Source: Streptomyces sp. Je 1-332 (GTDB taxonomy: Bacteria; Actinomycetota; Actinomycetes; Streptomycetales; Streptomycetaceae). From it: a stretch of 64,000 nucleotides of DNA. The notes under the pieces were generated by a model. The model ran no database searches. It was not told the DNA's origin and was given only the letters and a program-made list of their open reading frames with translations. The DNA lies in NCBI RefSeq assembly GCF_040730185.1, contig NZ_CP160402.1, positions 6,386,001 through 6,450,000 on the forward strand, given 5' to 3'. Below are positions 62,383 to 64,000 of the stretch, piece after piece. A program made the position numbers and the translations under genes. Each line of letters opens with the position of its first letter. Position 1 is the stretch's first letter.

Positions 62383-64000
62383 TCACCTCCCGCTCTCTGG
62401 CCGCGCGGCCTCTTGCGGCGCTGCTTCTTGCCGCTCTGTCACGACGTGATCCAGGTCTGCCAGGGCCGCGTCGCGCTGCTCCGTCAGCTCGGGATCCTCG
62501 GGGAAGTGGATGAGCGCGGCGTCGATCCGGTCCAGTGCTTCCCGCAGGGACGCCCTGGCCCCGGACACGCTCCCCGAACGCCACCGCCGCGCCGCGAGCC
62601 CGCGCAGTACGACACTGAGGCTGACCTGCGCGCGCAGCAGATGCGGGTTGAAGGCGACGGAGCGCCTCAGGTCTGCCGCGGGTCCGTCGAGGAGGGTGCC
62701 GTCCCGATTGGCCGCGGAGATGGCTCGGTCGGCGAGCAGCCGTGCCAACTGCCCCTCCAGTCGCCCGCGTTCATTCGCGCCGGTGATGGAGCGGACCGCC
62801 TCCAGCGTCTCCACGGCCCGGGTCGGATCTCCCGCGCGATGCGCCGCCCGCGCCGCGCCGAGCGCGAGGTCGACGACGGCGACCTGGGTCTCGCGGTAAC
62901 GGTCTGTCTCCCGGCCATGCACCAGGGCGCGCCGCCACGAGGCCGCCGCCGCGTCGAAGTCGGGCCGCTCCGTGTTGAGTTCGTGGCGCCCCAGGTCGAT
63001 CCGGGCCCGCAGCGCCAGAGCCCGGGCGTCGCGGGTGAGGCGGTGGTGCTTGTCGGGATGCCCGGCATAGGCGGGGTTCAGCTCGTCGAAGCGGGGGCAG
63101 TCCGGTTCGCAGATGGCGGCGGCGACGGCCCGTTCGCGGCAGTCGGGGCAGCGCAGTTCGGTGAGCGCGGCGAGGGCGTCGGCGGGCTTGTCCTGCTTCA
63201 GGAGGAGCTGAGCGAAGCCGAGTTCGGAGAAGGCGTAAGCCAATTGGGTGCTCCCGGTCGCGGGCCCGGTCCAGGCCCCGGCCCCGGTCGCGGTCCCGGT
63301 CGGGCTCACACTCGCGGCGAAGGCGCCGAATGCGTCGACGAGCCCGAGCCCAGTGACACGTAACGGACCGCCCACCAGAGGGGCCCGCTGCCCGGCCGCC
63401 GGGAACCCACCCGCCCCGGCCAGGATCCTGGCGGCGTCGGCCTCCCGCTGAAGCAGCGCACCGGGCGGCACACGGCCATCGGTGGCACTCTCGGGCAGCC
63501 GTCGCTCAAGCAGCTCCCGCAGATCGGCCCGGAGCCCCGCATCGAGCCCGGCCTCCACGAGCACGCCGAACCGCGCCTCGGCCGAGCCGCGCCGGTGCTC
63601 CCAGAAGGAGTCGTCATGCAGAAGCGCACCCCAGGCGGCGACACACTGCTCCCATCCCCGGCCGTCGACTCCGGCCGAGTTGAGGAGAGCGAGCCCCAGG
63701 GTGTGGGTGATCCGGTGGTCGGCGGGTCGCCGCCGAGTGGCACCCGCCAAGAGCTCAATGGCGGCTTCACGCCGCCCGCCGAGGACAAGGACAACGGCGT
63801 ACAACGGCACGAACGCATCCCCGACAGCGCCGTCCAGCGACAGGGACCCCTCAACCAGCCGAGCAGCTCGCCCAACCTCCCACCCCTCCAGACCACCACC
63901 CCACTCCACCCCACCCGCGTCCCCCTGCCCGTCCAGCACCCCCAACGCCGCCTTGCGCAGCAACAGGCCAAGGCCACCCTGCGCTCGCTCGCCCGACAGC
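62383..64000 (-). CDS. TPR-type protein, paralogue of the CHAT protein C-terminus (partial)
   Basis: At least 539 codons are open from the window edge to the stop at 62383; the reading frame has no stop up to 64000, so the start lies outside. The visible part is helical with TPR-like repeats and a Cys cluster (CPDCRERAVAAAICEPDC, then NPAY). It parallels the CHAT protein's C-terminal half: WGALLHDDSFWEHRRG matches WAALLSDDEYWDGWRAE, and both have the Cys pair, NPAY and DLRRS/ALNP blocks in the same order. It is first in view of the operon, 9 bp before the CHAT gene. Whether it has its own effector domain is not known. Confidence 0.8.
   Translation of the reverse strand, partial: LSGERAQGGLGLLLRKAALGVLDGQGDAGGVEWGGGLEGWEVGRAARLVEGSLSLDGAVGDAFVPLYAVVLVLGGRREAAIELLAGATRRRPADHRITHTLGLALLNSAGVDGRGWEQCVAAWGALLHDDSFWEHRRGSAEARFGVLVEAGLDAGLRADLRELLERRLPESATDGRVPPGALLQREADAARILAGAGGFPAAGQRAPLVGGPLRVTGLGLVDAFGAFAASVSPTGTATGAGAWTGPATGSTQLAYAFSELGFAQLLLKQDKPADALAALTELRCPDCRERAVAAAICEPDCPRFDELNPAYAGHPDKHHRLTRDARALALRARIDLGRHELNTERPDFDAAAASWRRALVHGRETDRYRETQVAVVDLALGAARAAHRAGDPTRAVETLEAVRSITGANERGRLEGQLARLLADRAISAANRDGTLLDGPAADLRRSVAFNPHLLRAQVSLSVVLRGLAARRWRSGSVSGARASLREALDRIDAALIHFPEDPELTEQRDAALADLDHVVTERQEAAPQEAARPESGR

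Noticed and set aside
60139..63363. A 1074-codon rightward open frame
   Set aside because: It is antisense to the CHAT and TPR genes, which show clear domains. Long antisense frames are normal at this G+C.

Overview
The window is a high-GC chromosomal segment from a Streptomyces-like actinomycete. The evidence is very high G+C, many GTG and TTG starts, 4-nt stop/start overlaps, and a typical Streptomyces gene set (ZapE, MurC, OhrR/Ohr, PhoX, Ser/Thr kinase modules). No tRNA, rRNA, insertion sequence, prophage or CRISPR array was seen.

Left part (1-24.7 kb) is mostly housekeeping and stress functions. A DUF692/MNIO enzyme is paired with a TIGR04222-type membrane protein that has a Gly/Cys tail, flanked by two paralogous DUF4142 proteins. 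Next come a DinB-like (TIGR03086) enzyme and a TetR regulator, a PTH2-type peptidyl-tRNA hydrolase, an ABC ATPase fused to its membrane domain, a polysaccharide deacetylase lipoprotein, and a LacI/MFS divergent pair with twin operator sites. These are followed by a VOC protein, a secreted sphingomyelinase convergent with PhoX phosphatase, ZapE, a RibD-type reductase, MurC, MsrB, an M28 aminopeptidase with a P-domain, and the Ohr/OhrR peroxide pair with a perfect palindromic operator.

Middle part (24.7-42.1 kb) is transport and metabolism. A leftward operon (PLP enzyme, DUF4213/DUF364 protein, MFS exporter, FecCD permease, ATPase, binding lipoprotein) faces a divergent GHMP kinase. Their shared promoter carries a 15-bp site matching the Streptomyces Zur consensus at 14 of 15 positions. 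I read this as a small zinc-responsive metallophore system in which the kinase makes an O-phospho-amino acid for the PLP enzyme. It is followed by a ribose operon (rbsR-rbsA-fused rbsCB-rbsK-rbsD) with two operator repeats, a DUF1266 protein, and an alpha/beta-hydrolase/P450 pair.

Right part (42.3-64 kb) is one large signalling/conflict-type locus. A rightward set (GAP1-like protein, TerY-type vWA, PP2C phosphatase, Ser/Thr kinase with a zinc ribbon) converges on a tightly overlapping leftward operon. That operon runs: TPR protein (cut by the window edge), a 1920-residue CHAT protease-TPR protein, a small J-like protein, GrpE, a DnaK with a zinc-ribbon insertion, an Hsp70-TPR protein, two membrane proteins, and an FN3-like protein. 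Together they look like a phosphorylation-switched sensor coupled to a dedicated Hsp70 team and a caspase-like effector.

The window is also rich in short tandem repeats, many in frame, and several 18-24 bp duplications span gene stop codons.
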